A stretch of 37,113 bases of DNA from Streptomyces rubellomurinus (GTDB taxonomy: Bacteria > Actinomycetota > Actinomycetes > Streptomycetales > Streptomycetaceae): assembly GCF_000961885.1 (NCBI RefSeq), contig NZ_JZKH01000084.1, positions 1-37,113 of the forward strand, in the 5' to 3' direction. Under the pieces are notes generated by a model. The model ran no database searches. It was not told the origin of the DNA and was given only the letters and a program-made list of their open reading frames with translations. The translations under genes were made by a program, and so were the position numbers. Positions 18,201 through 24,799 of the stretch are shown one piece after another. How positions within the stretch are numbered: the first letter of the stretch is position 1; each line of letters opens with the position of its first letter.

Positions 18201-18598
18201 GCCAGCGGGACCTGGACCTCGACATGGGCGTGATCCTGGCGCACCCGTCACCGTCGCCCTCGCCCTCGCCGAGCCCGTCCCCGTCGCCGAGCCCGTCGCC
18301 GTCGCCGTCGCCGAGCCCGTCGCCGTCGCCGTCGCCGAGCCCGACGCACTCGCCCAGCCCGACGCCGACCCCGACGTCCCCTTCCCCGACCACCTCGACC
18401 TCCGGCACCGGGACCCCGCCGGTCAGCCCGACCCACAGCCACAGCCACAGCCCGACCTCCTCGGCGAGCGGCGGCACCCTGCCGCACACCGGCAGCTCCT
18501 CGCCGAACGCGCTCATCGCGGCCCTCGCGGCCACCGCCGTCCTCGGTGGCGGCGCACTGCTCCTGGTCGCCTACCGCCGGCCGGGCCGACACAGCTGA
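15281..18598 (+). CDS. large LPXTG-anchored surface protein with DUF11 and SdrD-B-like domains
   Basis: This 1105-residue secreted wall protein has a Sec signal peptide at residues 1-33 (cleavage after PPAQA). Several DUF11/isopeptide-like beta modules follow, beginning at about residue 36 (SVDKATVSPGETVTYTLRY), with another at about 672 (YKEVKGDLDGDYVSIGT). At about 862-980 lies an SdrD-B-like domain (LGDYVWQDLDGSGIQQPGEP and a FDNLPDGSYQVRFDL block). A Pro-Ser linker of 16 dipeptides spans 989-1020, then more Pro/Thr/Ser/His sequence. The end has LPHTG at 1067-1071, a hydrophobic helix and the basic tail YRRPGRHS, so it is a sortase substrate. Such proteins act as stalked adhesins or spore/hyphal surface proteins. 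A strong terminator follows. No link to the deiminases is evident. Confidence 0.93.
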   Translation: MRIPIRTGRIASVLALVAGSLLSSSVLAPPAQAAISFTKSVDKATVSPGETVTYTLRYTCSITECTNGQILDTLPPNMQFVGWTPDPSSVDEAASTVPAAGATGGSMDIRLKNLSPGTTATITVTMKYPNFTTPNGTSSTNSATMSATGETPQTSTANTKAQVQPQYTVTKGIQTSSSDGRTVTYQFSACATDNVPNVDLDTSRLLDTLPPGAVVDTGRSPGWAQVAPGPNTWGYDIGAFTSGNGRGGCRLPGVLVVNYPEASFPDGTTSDNTVDLLGAPLTEAERKLDDASTTTGQFKPPATGVMVTASKTWRDTTTNGDLNSLSLSATNTSGPATSLTITDPGAGSTDSVYNWLYPQSIQLEPWNPTSIRLTLQYRLNGDPTWQTFTPGSAFNGSANRRITFVPGAGNPANDELGIPAGRWLDGLRFTWNGPIPTGWSPGNAVQVVTQVATPGHDGRTAPTPLTNCVDTTATDGTNNSSANACASTTITQATNLGAAKTTVAGELSAPGGRATFQVIPYNRSARDLDRPLVLYDVLPAGVLYVDGSARPDPNYPDAKAPSSVTVTPGPDGRQVLRMEWPAGAPDMTYLHDALAYRMLFDVQVAGSVRAGELTNDVYVTVDRPDAPVSCMFSGSDSGSTPDVLDLNGNGDTTELLCHASSKIQVDAPAALRSYKEVKGDLDGDYVSIGTATPGGRISYRMTVRNDSPDPVTEFIAYDRLPTPGDNYVLTQDAARGSAWTPSLSEPITSSDPTVVIEYTTDPNPCVETALVTRTGCNAAAAWSTTFPGPGAATWFRVHRPGSLASGAAFTLTWPMVASYDAPEGDYAWNSFAFTATDNEGRQLLPAEPAKVGVAVKRTNPTNNALGDYVWQDLDGSGIQQPGEPGIAGVTVNLLDGNGQPVRDRNGNPVTTVTDATGHYLFDNLPDGSYQVRFDLSTLPAGATVTKRGAGTDPAKDSDADPATGLTQVVSLKGGQRDLDLDMGVILAHPSPSPSPSPSPSPSPSPSPSPSPSPSPSPSPSPTHSPSPTPTPTSPSPTTSTSGTGTPPVSPTHSHSHSPTSSASGGTLPHTGSSSPNALIAALAATAVLGGGALLLVAYRRPGRHS
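18245..18340 (+). repeat. Pro-Ser dipeptide-coding microsatellite
   Basis: These 96 bp encode 16 consecutive Pro-Ser dipeptides, using mainly CCG TCG and CCG AGC codons, including near-identical CCGAGCCCGTCGCCGTCG units. The array forms the wall-spanning linker of the surface protein and is prone to length change by slippage. Confidence 0.9.
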
Positions 18599-18640
18599 CC
18601 CGGAGCCGACCCGCAGGACCGACCGACCAGCACGACAACC

Positions 18641-18672
18641 CCGGTGGCGCCGCCTCACAGCGGCGCCACCGG
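18641..18672. terminator. strong hairpin after the surface-protein gene
   Basis: Bases 18641-18653 (CCGGTGGCGCCGC) and 18660-18672 (GCGGCGCCACCGG) form a perfect 13 bp stem with a 6 nt loop, 43 bp after the surface-protein stop. No T-run follows, as is common for actinobacterial terminators. Confidence 0.7.
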
Positions 18673-18778
18673 CGCGTTCCCGGCCCCCGGGAGCGCTCCT
18701 CGCCGCCGTCCTGCCGCACGGCGCCGCGCTGACCGATCCTTCAGGCAGTCCGCCCGGGACCGGCGGGGGCGCCCCCGG

Positions 18779-18784
18779 TAGGGT
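18779..18784 (+). promoter_or_regulatory. -10 box of leaderless tetR-1
   Basis: TAGGGT at 18779-18784 ends 7 nt before the GTG start at 18792. The context CCGGTAGGGTGGG is almost repeated before tetR-2 (CCGGTAGAGTGGG), so the promoter and start are conserved between the two paralogs. No clear -35 box is present. Confidence 0.5.
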
Positions 18785-18791
18785 GGGGATC

Positions 18792-19370
18792 GTGGCCAGT
18801 CGAAAAACGTCGATCATGGAAGCAGCCGCGCGGGTGATCGCGCGGCGGGGGGTGCGCGGACTCCGGGTGGAGGAGCTCGCGGCCGAGGCCGGCGTGTCCA
18901 CCGCGCTGATCTACTACCACTTCAAGGACCGCACCGGGATCCTCCGGCAGACGCTGGAGTTCATCAACGACCGGGCGGAGCGCTACACGACCGAGCGCGC
19001 GGCCGACGCGCCGCCGCTGACGGCACGTGAGGAGCTGGAGCAGACGCTGCTGCTGGAGCTCCAGGACACCGTCGAGGTGCGGGAGAACAGCACCGCCTGG
19101 GGCGAGCTGCGGGCCAGCGCGGTGTTCGACGAGACGCTGCGCGAGGACCTGGCCCGGGCCACCCGGGTCTGGGTGCAGGAGATCGCCGAGCTGCTGGGCG
19201 TGGTGCGGCCGATGTCCTCGGCCGTGGCGCTGGCCGGGGCGGCGGAGCGGCTGACCGCGCTGCTGGAGGGGCTGAGCACGCGCTGGCTCAGCGGCAGCCT
19301 GCCGCTGGCGCACGCCCGGACGCTGATGGCCGACGCGATCGACGCCGAGGTGGTCCGGCTCGGTTCCTGA
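18792..19370 (+). CDS. TetR-1, regulator heading the Adi-2/Adi-3 operon region
   Basis: This 192-residue TetR-family protein has its DNA-binding domain at residues 1-55: VIARRGVRGLRVEELAAEAG and the recognition helix region VSTALIYYHFKDRTGIL. A BetI-like helical ligand domain follows. It is a close paralog of TetR-2 (31724-32323), with an identical 18-residue run EVRENSTAWGELRASAVF and a nearly identical recognition helix. The GTG at 18792 is chosen because it aligns with the TetR-2 start and sits 7 nt after a -10 box. It precedes Adi-2, whose promoter carries the TTGACTGA palindrome, the most likely binding site. The ligand is probably a substrate or product of the deiminases (inference). 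Confidence 0.9.
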   Translation: MASRKTSIMEAAARVIARRGVRGLRVEELAAEAGVSTALIYYHFKDRTGILRQTLEFINDRAERYTTERAADAPPLTAREELEQTLLLELQDTVEVRENSTAWGELRASAVFDETLREDLARATRVWVQEIAELLGVVRPMSSAVALAGAAERLTALLEGLSTRWLSGSLPLAHARTLMADAIDAEVVRLGS

Positions 19371-19418
19371 TCCGGGCACGGCGCCGGGTCACGCTCAGTA
19401 GGGACTCCGACCCGGATC
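19369..19418 (+). terminator. weak hairpin behind tetR-1
   Basis: GATCCGGG (19369-19376) and CCCGGATC (19411-19418) form an 8 bp stem around a 34 nt loop, starting inside the tetR-1 stop codon. It may separate tetR-1 transcripts from the Adi-2 promoter at 19440. Confidence 0.3.
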
Positions 19419-19439
19419 CGTCGCGACACGCCCGCATGT

Positions 19440-19468
19440 TTGACTGATTTTTCAGTCAGTGCCACCCT
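19440..19468 (+). promoter_or_regulatory. Adi-2/Adi-3 promoter with TTGACTGA palindrome
   Basis: TGACTGA (19441-19447), a TTTT spacer and TCAGTCA (19452-19458) form a perfect 7-4-7 inverted repeat. The -35 box TTGACT (19440-19445) is embedded in the left arm. At 17 bp spacing the -10 position reads CACCCT (19463-19468), which is weak. The same palindrome stands before Adi-6 and between tatA and Adi-7. Confidence 0.75.
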
Positions 19469-19503
19469 GAAGCCGAAGACCGAACCCGCGTCTGGAGACC
19501 CTC

Positions 19504-20535
19504 ATGACCCGCTACCACGACGACCACCGGCCGTACCCCTGGGTGCCGGCGGACGACGTCCCGCACGCGCGGACCTGGATGTCCTGGCCCTCCCGCCGGG
19601 GCGTGTGGGGGCTGCGCCTGGGCGGCGTCCAGGAGGACATCGCCCTGATCGCCCGGACGATCGCCGAGTTCGAGCCGGTCGTCCTGTGCGTCCCCGACGA
19701 CTGGAGCGCGGACAAGGCCCGGCCCAAGTGCGGCCCCGGCGTCGAGGTGACCACCGAGATCCCCACCGACGACCTGTGGATGCGCGACATCGCGCCGGTC
19801 TTCCGCCGGGACGGCTACGGGGGCCTGGACGCCGTCGTCCTCAACTTCAACGGCTGGGGCAACAAGCAGGTCCACCACGACGACGCCCGGGTCGCCGAGC
19901 TCGTCGCCACCCGCCGGGGGCTGCGGTACGGCTACGCGGACTTCGTCGGCGAGGGCGGCGCGATCGAGACCGACGGCGACGGCACGGTGATGGCCACCGA
20001 GAGCAGCCTGGTCAACAAGAACCGCAACCGCGGCATGAGCCGCGACGAGATCGAGGACGCCGTCCTGGAGGCCTACGGTGCCGACCGGATGATCTGGCTG
20101 CCGGGCATCAAGGGCCAGGACATCACCGACGACCACGTGGACGTCACCTCCCGATTCGTCCGCCCCGGCGTGGTGATGGTGCAGCTGCCGCCCGCGGACC
20201 GGAACGACGCCTGGGCGCGCGACGCCCGCGAGCAGTTCGCGATCCTCTCCGCCGCCACCGACGCCCGCGGCCGCCGGCTCCAGGTGATCCCCGTGCACGG
20301 CCCGGACACCGTCCGCTCCCGCAGCTCGAAGTTCGTCGACTCCTACCTCAACTTCCACCTCGTCAACGGCGGTGTCATCACCGCCCAGTTCGGCGACGCG
20401 TACAAGGACGCCGCCGCCCGGGAGGCGCTGGCCGCGGCCTTCCCCGGGCGCGAGGTCGTGCAGCTCGACGTCGACCGCCTGATGGCCGGGGGCGGCGGCA
20501 TCCACTGCTCGACCATGCACGAGCCGCTGCCGTAA
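19504..20535 (+). CDS. Adi-2: cytosolic agmatine-deiminase-family protein
   Basis: This 343-residue deiminase has no signal peptide; the homologous region begins almost at residue 1 (VPADDVPHARTWMSWPS), so it should be cytosolic. Motifs are DDLWMRDIAPVF, NFNGWGNKQ, EGGAIETDG, NKNRNRG, ITDDHVDVTSRF and GGGGIHCSTMHEP with nucleophile Cys335. The TQQxP that usually follows the Cys is replaced by TMHEP, which may alter substrate choice. GGAG precedes the ATG. It is the first gene after the palindromic promoter and lies 33 bp upstream of Adi-3, so a cytosolic and an exported paralog share one transcript. The reaction (guanidino to ureido plus ammonia) is family knowledge; the substrate is open. 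Confidence 0.9.
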   Translation: MTRYHDDHRPYPWVPADDVPHARTWMSWPSRRGVWGLRLGGVQEDIALIARTIAEFEPVVLCVPDDWSADKARPKCGPGVEVTTEIPTDDLWMRDIAPVFRRDGYGGLDAVVLNFNGWGNKQVHHDDARVAELVATRRGLRYGYADFVGEGGAIETDGDGTVMATESSLVNKNRNRGMSRDEIEDAVLEAYGADRMIWLPGIKGQDITDDHVDVTSRFVRPGVVMVQLPPADRNDAWARDAREQFAILSAATDARGRRLQVIPVHGPDTVRSRSSKFVDSYLNFHLVNGGVITAQFGDAYKDAAAREALAAAFPGREVVQLDVDRLMAGGGGIHCSTMHEPLP

Positions 20536-20568
20536 CCCCTCACCCCCCACGACGTTCGGAGTTCCCGC

Positions 20569-21735
20569 ATGACCAACGCCCTGTCCCGCCGCTCCCTGAT
20601 CCGCTCCCTCGCCGGGGTGGGCGCCGCCGCCGGTGTCGGCGCGCTCGCCCTCGGCCTCACCGGCTGCGACCCCAACAACCTCGAGGACGTCGACGGCGCC
20701 GTGCCGCCGCAGCCGAGCGGCACCGCCGGCCCGCGCCGCTTCGGCGCCGAGTGGGAGAAGCACCTGCGCACGGTGATGTCCTGGCCCGCCTCCGAGAACG
20801 TCTGGGGCGACCAGCTCCCGGACGTCCGCCGGGACGTCGCCGGCCTGGCCCAGGCCATCTCGGCCCGCGAGCCGGTCGTGCTGATGGCCCGCCCGGAGCA
20901 GGTGGAGGCGGTGCGGAAGGCCTGCGGCTCCGCCGTCGAGGTCGTACCGATCGCCGTCGACGACCTGTGGGCCCGGGACACCCTGCCGGTGTTCGTCGAG
21001 GAGGGCGGCAAGGTCAAGGGCGTCGACTTCAACTTCAACGGCTGGGGCGGCAAGCAGCAGCGCGGCAACGACGCCAAGGTCGCCCGCACGGTGCTGGCGA
21101 AGTACGGCGTCGAGCGGATCGAGACCCGGCTGGTCGCCGAGGGCGGCTCCTTCGAGACCGACGGCCAGGGCACCCTGCTGGTGACCGAGAGCTCCGTCGT
21201 CAACGACAACCGCAACCCGGGCATGAGCCGGGACCAGGTCGAGGCGGAGCTGAAGAAGGTCCTCGGCGTGACCAAGGTGATCTGGCTGGCCGGGGTCAAG
21301 GGCAAGGACATCACCGACGCCCACGTCGACTGCCTGACCCGCTTCGCCGCCCCCGGTGTCGTCCTGCTCGACCAGGCCTTCCCCGGCAGCCCGGCCGACG
21401 TCTGGTCCCGCTCGGCCGACCAGGCCCGGTCCGTCCTGAAGGACGCCACCGACGCCACCGGCCGGAAGCTGCAGGTGGTGGAGCTCCAGCAGCCCGACCC
21501 GGACAGGATCACCGGGCGCGGCGACGCCTTCGTCTCCTCGTACATGAACTTCTACATCGGCTCGAAGGGCGTCTACCTGCCGAAGTTCGGCGACGCCCGG
21601 GCCGACGACCGGGCCCAGCAGGTCCTCAAGCAGTACTTCCCGGGCCGGGAGATCGTCCCGGTGAAGATCGACGCGATCGCCGCGGGCGGCGGCGGCATCC
21701 ACTGCGCCACGCACGACATCCCCGCCCTCGGCTGA
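20569..21735 (+). CDS. Adi-3: Tat-exported lipoprotein deiminase
   Basis: This 388-residue family member has a Tat signal with Arg7-Arg8 (LSRRSLIRSL) and a lipobox LTGC giving lipidated Cys33, so it should be anchored to the outer face of the membrane. Motifs are DDLWARDTLPVF, NFNGWGGKQ, EGGSFETDG, NDNRNPG, ITDAHVD and GGGGIHCATHDIP with nucleophile Cys379. Two changes stand out: ITDAHVD and THDIP in place of TQQxP, both shared only with Adi-7. An 83 nt stretch (21135-21217) is identical to Adi-7 (35212-35294), indicating recent duplication or gene conversion. GGAG precedes the ATG. A perfect 15 bp hairpin follows the gene. Confidence 0.92.
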   Translation: MTNALSRRSLIRSLAGVGAAAGVGALALGLTGCDPNNLEDVDGAVPPQPSGTAGPRRFGAEWEKHLRTVMSWPASENVWGDQLPDVRRDVAGLAQAISAREPVVLMARPEQVEAVRKACGSAVEVVPIAVDDLWARDTLPVFVEEGGKVKGVDFNFNGWGGKQQRGNDAKVARTVLAKYGVERIETRLVAEGGSFETDGQGTLLVTESSVVNDNRNPGMSRDQVEAELKKVLGVTKVIWLAGVKGKDITDAHVDCLTRFAAPGVVLLDQAFPGSPADVWSRSADQARSVLKDATDATGRKLQVVELQQPDPDRITGRGDAFVSSYMNFYIGSKGVYLPKFGDARADDRAQQVLKQYFPGREIVPVKIDAIAAGGGGIHCATHDIPALG

Positions 21736-21758
21736 CCCCGACCGGCCGGGCCACGACC

Positions 21759-21792
21759 GGGCCGGATCCGTTCGGCGGAACGGATCCGGCCC
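21759..21792. terminator. strong bidirectional terminator
   Basis: Bases 21759-21773 (GGGCCGGATCCGTTC) and 21778-21792 (GAACGGATCCGGCCC) form a perfect 15 bp stem with a GGCG tetraloop. It sits between the convergent Adi-3 and DUF4436-like genes and can end transcription from both sides. Confidence 0.85.
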
Positions 21793-21804
21793 ATCCGCCC
21801 CGCG

Positions 21805-22683
21805 TCAGGACGCGGCACCGGCCGGGGCGGCGGCCGCCCGCTTGCGGTGCTCCACCCGGCTGCCGGAGACGACCGTGGCGACCAGGCTCGCCGCGATGAT
21901 GCCCTCGGCCCAGAAGAACGCCACGTAGTCGATCAGCGAGCCGATCGGCGGCGACCCCGGCGCGGCGTTGCGCATGCCGACGAGGGCGAACAGGGTCGCG
22001 GCCATCCAGCCGAGCGCCGGCCACACCATGCCGTGCCGGCCGCGCACGAGCACCTCGGCGCCGGCCAGCACCGCCAGCGCCAGCGCCCACATCGCCGCGA
22101 TCATGAACCAGGCCAGGATGAAGGTGCTCCGCGTCCGGCTGACCCGGCCCTCGAAGACGGCCGCCGGCCCGGCCGCGGAGACCGCCGGACGGACGAAGAA
22201 GAACGGGTCGACGTCCCCGAACACCACGCCGACCGGGACGGTGCCCGCGGCGTCCGTGGCCGAGAACGAGACCGCGAAGTGGTAGCGGTCGAACGGGTAG
22301 TCGCTCTCCGTGCCGTCGTAGAGGTTGGCCGGCACGGGCTGCGGGGAGGCCGCCTCGCCCGGCGCGGCGCGCAGGTCGGTGCGCGCCGTCGACCGGACGG
22401 CGATGTCGACCTGGCGGGTGAAGGCGGCGGAGTCCGGGCCCTCGGCGAGGGTGCCGTGCGGAACGGGGACGACGTAGAGCGTCAGTTCGCCGGTGCCCGG
22501 GTCGATGTCCTGGGCGGTGACGTCGAGTTCGACCCAGTCGCCGACGGTGGGCAGCGTCAGCTCGTGGGTCTGCTGGCGGGTGTTGCGCTCGTTGAGGTAC
22601 AGGGCGATGCCCGCCGAGCAGAGCACCGCCAGGATCACCAGGGCGAGGACGAAGCGGTTGGACCGCCAGCGGGGGCCGCTCAC
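21805..22683 (-). CDS. DUF4436-like membrane protein coupled to Adi-4
   Basis: This 292-residue protein has an N-terminal membrane anchor at about residues 11-28 (LALVILAVLCSAGIALYL). An extracytoplasmic beta-rich domain of roughly 150 residues follows, with YPFDRYHFAVSFSA. Three membrane segments lie in the C-terminal third (TFILAWFMIAAMWALALAVL and two more), then a short Ala-rich tail. The layout and YPFDRY motif fit the DUF4436 family, whose function is unknown. Its ATG overlaps the Adi-4 stop codon by 4 bp, so the two are translationally coupled. A membrane partner or anchor for the exported deiminase is possible but unproven. Confidence 0.75.
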   Translation of the reverse strand: MSGPRWRSNRFVLALVILAVLCSAGIALYLNERNTRQQTHELTLPTVGDWVELDVTAQDIDPGTGELTLYVVPVPHGTLAEGPDSAAFTRQVDIAVRSTARTDLRAAPGEAASPQPVPANLYDGTESDYPFDRYHFAVSFSATDAAGTVPVGVVFGDVDPFFFVRPAVSAAGPAAVFEGRVSRTRSTFILAWFMIAAMWALALAVLAGAEVLVRGRHGMVWPALGWMAATLFALVGMRNAAPGSPPIGSLIDYVAFFWAEGIIAASLVATVVSGSRVEHRKRAAAAPAGAAS

Positions 22684-23870
22684 GACGAACCGGCACCGGG
22701 CGCGACGGGCTGCTGCTGGGTGGCGCAGTGGATCCCGCCGCCGCCCGCGGCGATGTGGTTGATGGTGACCTGGGTGACCTTGCGACCGGGGTGGAGGTCG
22801 CCGATGACGCCGGCCGCGTGGTCGTCGGCGGCCCGGTCACCGAAGCGCGGGACGATGACGCCGCCGTTGCAGACGTAGTAGTTGAGGTAGGTGGCGAGGA
22901 AGTTCTTGCCCGAGCCCTCGATCAGCTGGAAGTCCGGCTCGGGCAGGTCCACCACCTTCAGGCTGCGGCCCCTGGCGTCGGTCGCGGACTGCAGCGCCTG
23001 CACCGCCTGGGCGGAGGCGGTGGTCCAGACGTCCGGCGGGGTGTCGGCGGCCGGGCGGTGCAGCAGGACGGTGCCGGGCTCGGCGAAGCGGGCGAGGGCG
23101 TCGACGTGGCAGTCGGTGATGTCCTGCCCGGCGACACCCTTGAGCCAGATCACCTTCGTCACGCCGAGCAGGTCCTTGAAGGCCGCCTCGATCCGGTCAC
23201 GGGACTTGCCGGGGTTGCGGTTGTCGTTGACCCAGGAGCTCTCGCAGGCCATCAGGGTGCCCTCGCCGTCCACCTCGACGCCGCCGCCCTCGCCGGTGAC
23301 CGGCGCCTGGACGCGGGGGATGCCGTCGTGCGACAGGAGCTCGCGGGCGACCTGTCCGTCGTTGGCGTGGGTCTGCTTGTCGCCCCAGCCGTTGAAGTTG
23401 AAGTCGATCCCGGCGAGGCCCTGCGGGCCGGTGACGAAGGTCGGGCCGGTGTCCCGGGCCCACAGGTCGTCGACGGCCAGTTCCAGCACCGCCACCGAGG
23501 AGCCGCAGGCCTGCCGGGCCTGCTCGGCCTGGTCGGGGCGGGCCAGCAGGACGACCGGTTCGAAGCCGGCGACGGCCTGGGCCAGCGCCGCGATGTCCTG
23601 GCGGACGCCGGGCAGTTGGTCGCCCCACACCTCCTCCAGCGCCGGCCAGGCCATGAACGTGCGGGTGTGCGGGCCGGACTCGGCCGGCATCGCCCGGGCG
23701 GCGGCCGGGCTGCCGGACGGGGCCGCGCCCGAGGCCGTCCCGCCCGGGCCGGACTGCTGCTGCGCCCCGCTGTCGGAGGAGCCGGAGGAGGAGCAGCCGG
23801 CCAGGGCCAGGGCGGCGAGCGCGGCCCCGGACTGCAGGAGCGCGCGGCGGGACGGCCGGGGGTGAGCCAT
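22680..23870 (-). CDS. Adi-4: Tat-exported lipoprotein deiminase
   Basis: This 396-residue family member has a Tat signal with Arg8-Arg9 (PSRRALLQSG) and a clear lipobox LAGC (Cys26), then a flexible Ser/Gly/Gln linker before the catalytic domain at about residue 60. Motifs are DDLWARDTGPTF, NFNGWGDKQ, EGGGVEVDG, NDNRNPG, ITDCHVD and GGGGIHCATQQQP with nucleophile Cys382. The TQQQP ending is close to canonical agmatine deiminase. GAGG precedes the ATG. It is transcribed away from the importer operon and heads a two-gene unit with the DUF4436-like gene. Its upstream palindrome (23916-23931) differs from the TTGACTGA site, so it may answer to another regulator. Confidence 0.92.
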   Translation of the reverse strand: MAHPRPSRRALLQSGAALAALALAGCSSSGSSDSGAQQQSGPGGTASGAAPSGSPAAARAMPAESGPHTRTFMAWPALEEVWGDQLPGVRQDIAALAQAVAGFEPVVLLARPDQAEQARQACGSSVAVLELAVDDLWARDTGPTFVTGPQGLAGIDFNFNGWGDKQTHANDGQVARELLSHDGIPRVQAPVTGEGGGVEVDGEGTLMACESSWVNDNRNPGKSRDRIEAAFKDLLGVTKVIWLKGVAGQDITDCHVDALARFAEPGTVLLHRPAADTPPDVWTTASAQAVQALQSATDARGRSLKVVDLPEPDFQLIEGSGKNFLATYLNYYVCNGGVIVPRFGDRAADDHAAGVIGDLHPGRKVTQVTINHIAAGGGGIHCATQQQPVAPGAGSS

Positions 23871-23915
23871 GGGAGCCTCGTTCCGGTAGGTGGCGGGGTT
23901 CGGCTCCGCACGCTA

Positions 23916-23931
23916 CTGACCGACGGGTCAG
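23916..23931. promoter_or_regulatory. operator-like palindrome upstream of Adi-4
   Basis: CTGACC (23916-23921) and GGTCAG (23926-23931) form a perfect 6-4-6 inverted repeat about 50 bp upstream of the Adi-4 ATG. The spacer length equals that of the TTGACTGA operators, but the arms differ. A -10-like TAGCGT lies beside it on the minus strand (23915-23910). Confidence 0.45.
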
Positions 23932-23971
23932 GAGCCGGCGCGGCACGCATCGGCCGTTCGGGGGAATCCGG

Positions 23972-24799
23972 TCACGGGGCGGGCCGACCGGCGGGCCGTT
24001 CCTCCAGCGCGCGGCGCGCGGCGGCGATCCGGTCGGGATCCCAGCCGGGCCGGGGGACGGACTCCAGCAGCAGCCGGGTGTAGGCGTGCTGCGGGTCGTC
24101 GAGGACCTGGGCGGTGGGGCCGGATTCGACGATCCGTCCGTGGCGCATCACGACGACCTCGTCGGTGACGCAGCGGACGACGCCCAGGTCGTGGGTGATG
24201 AACAGGTAGCCGACGCCGGTCCGTTCGCGGATGTCGGCGAGCAGGTTGAGGACCTGCGCCTGGACGGAGACGTCCAGGGCGGCGACCGCCTCGTCCAGGA
24301 CCAGCACGGCCGGCTGGACGGCCAGCGCCCGGGCGATGGCGACGCGTTGGCGCTGGCCGCCGGAGAGCTGCCGGGGCAGCGCTTCCGCCGCCCGGCCGCC
24401 GAGGCCGACCTGGTCGAGCAGTTCGCGGATCCGCCGCGCGTGATCGGTGCCGGGGACGTGCAGCCGCAGGGTCTCCCGCAGGACTGCCTCGACGCTGGTG
24501 CGCGGGTCCAGCGAGAGGTACGGGTCCTGGAAGACCATCTGCACCTCGCGGGCGCGGGCCAGCCGTTCGGTCCTCCCCCGGGCCCGGCCGGTGCCGGCCC
24601 GGCCGCCGACCAGCACCTCGCCCGCGTCGGCCCGGTCGAGGCCGACGACGATGCGGGCGGTGGTGGTCTTGCCGGAGCCGGACTCGCCGACGATGCCGAG
24701 CGAGCCGCCGGCCGGGAGGGTGAACGACACGTCGTCCACGGCCCGTACGGTGCCGAAGGAGCGGCACAGGTTCCTGACGTCGAGGACGGGCTCAGGCAT
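23972..24799 (-). CDS. ABC ATPase, DppF/OppF type (deiminase-linked importer)
   Basis: This 275-residue cytoplasmic ATPase is the last gene of the importer behind Adi-6/Adi-5. Walker [10 protein letters not shown] lies at about 38-46, a Q-loop MVFQDPYLSLDP, signature [10 protein letters not shown], Walker B VLVLDEAVAALD and the H-loop ITHDLGVV are all intact. The common DEP of Walker B is DEA here. The C-terminal importer extension (YTRLLLESVPRP) is present. Its start overlaps the preceding ATPase gene by 8 bp. With the DppD-type subunit it forms the ATPase heterodimer. Confidence 0.92.
   Translation of the reverse strand: MPEPVLDVRNLCRSFGTVRAVDDVSFTLPAGGSLGIVGESGSGKTTTARIVVGLDRADAGEVLVGGRAGTGRARGRTERLARAREVQMVFQDPYLSLDPRTSVEAVLRETLRLHVPGTDHARRIRELLDQVGLGGRAAEALPRQLSGGQRQRVAIARALAVQPAVLVLDEAVAALDVSVQAQVLNLLADIRERTGVGYLFITHDLGVVRCVTDEVVVMRHGRIVESGPTAQVLDDPQHAYTRLLLESVPRPGWDPDRIAAARRALEERPAGRPAP

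Noticed and set aside
15119..18244. 1041-codon open frame on the minus strand
   Set aside because: It is antisense to the LPHTG surface-protein gene, which has signal peptide, domains and sorting signal in the plus frame; the antisense product is low complexity.
18245..18340. Short repeated units that might suggest a CRISPR or tandem regulatory array
   Set aside because: They are in-frame Pro-Ser codons within the surface-protein gene, without spacers.
18599..19503. Guanidine riboswitch upstream of deiminase genes
   Set aside because: I looked for paired ACGR-loop hairpins or another known guanidine-riboswitch layout here and upstream of the other deiminases and saw none; control looks protein-based.
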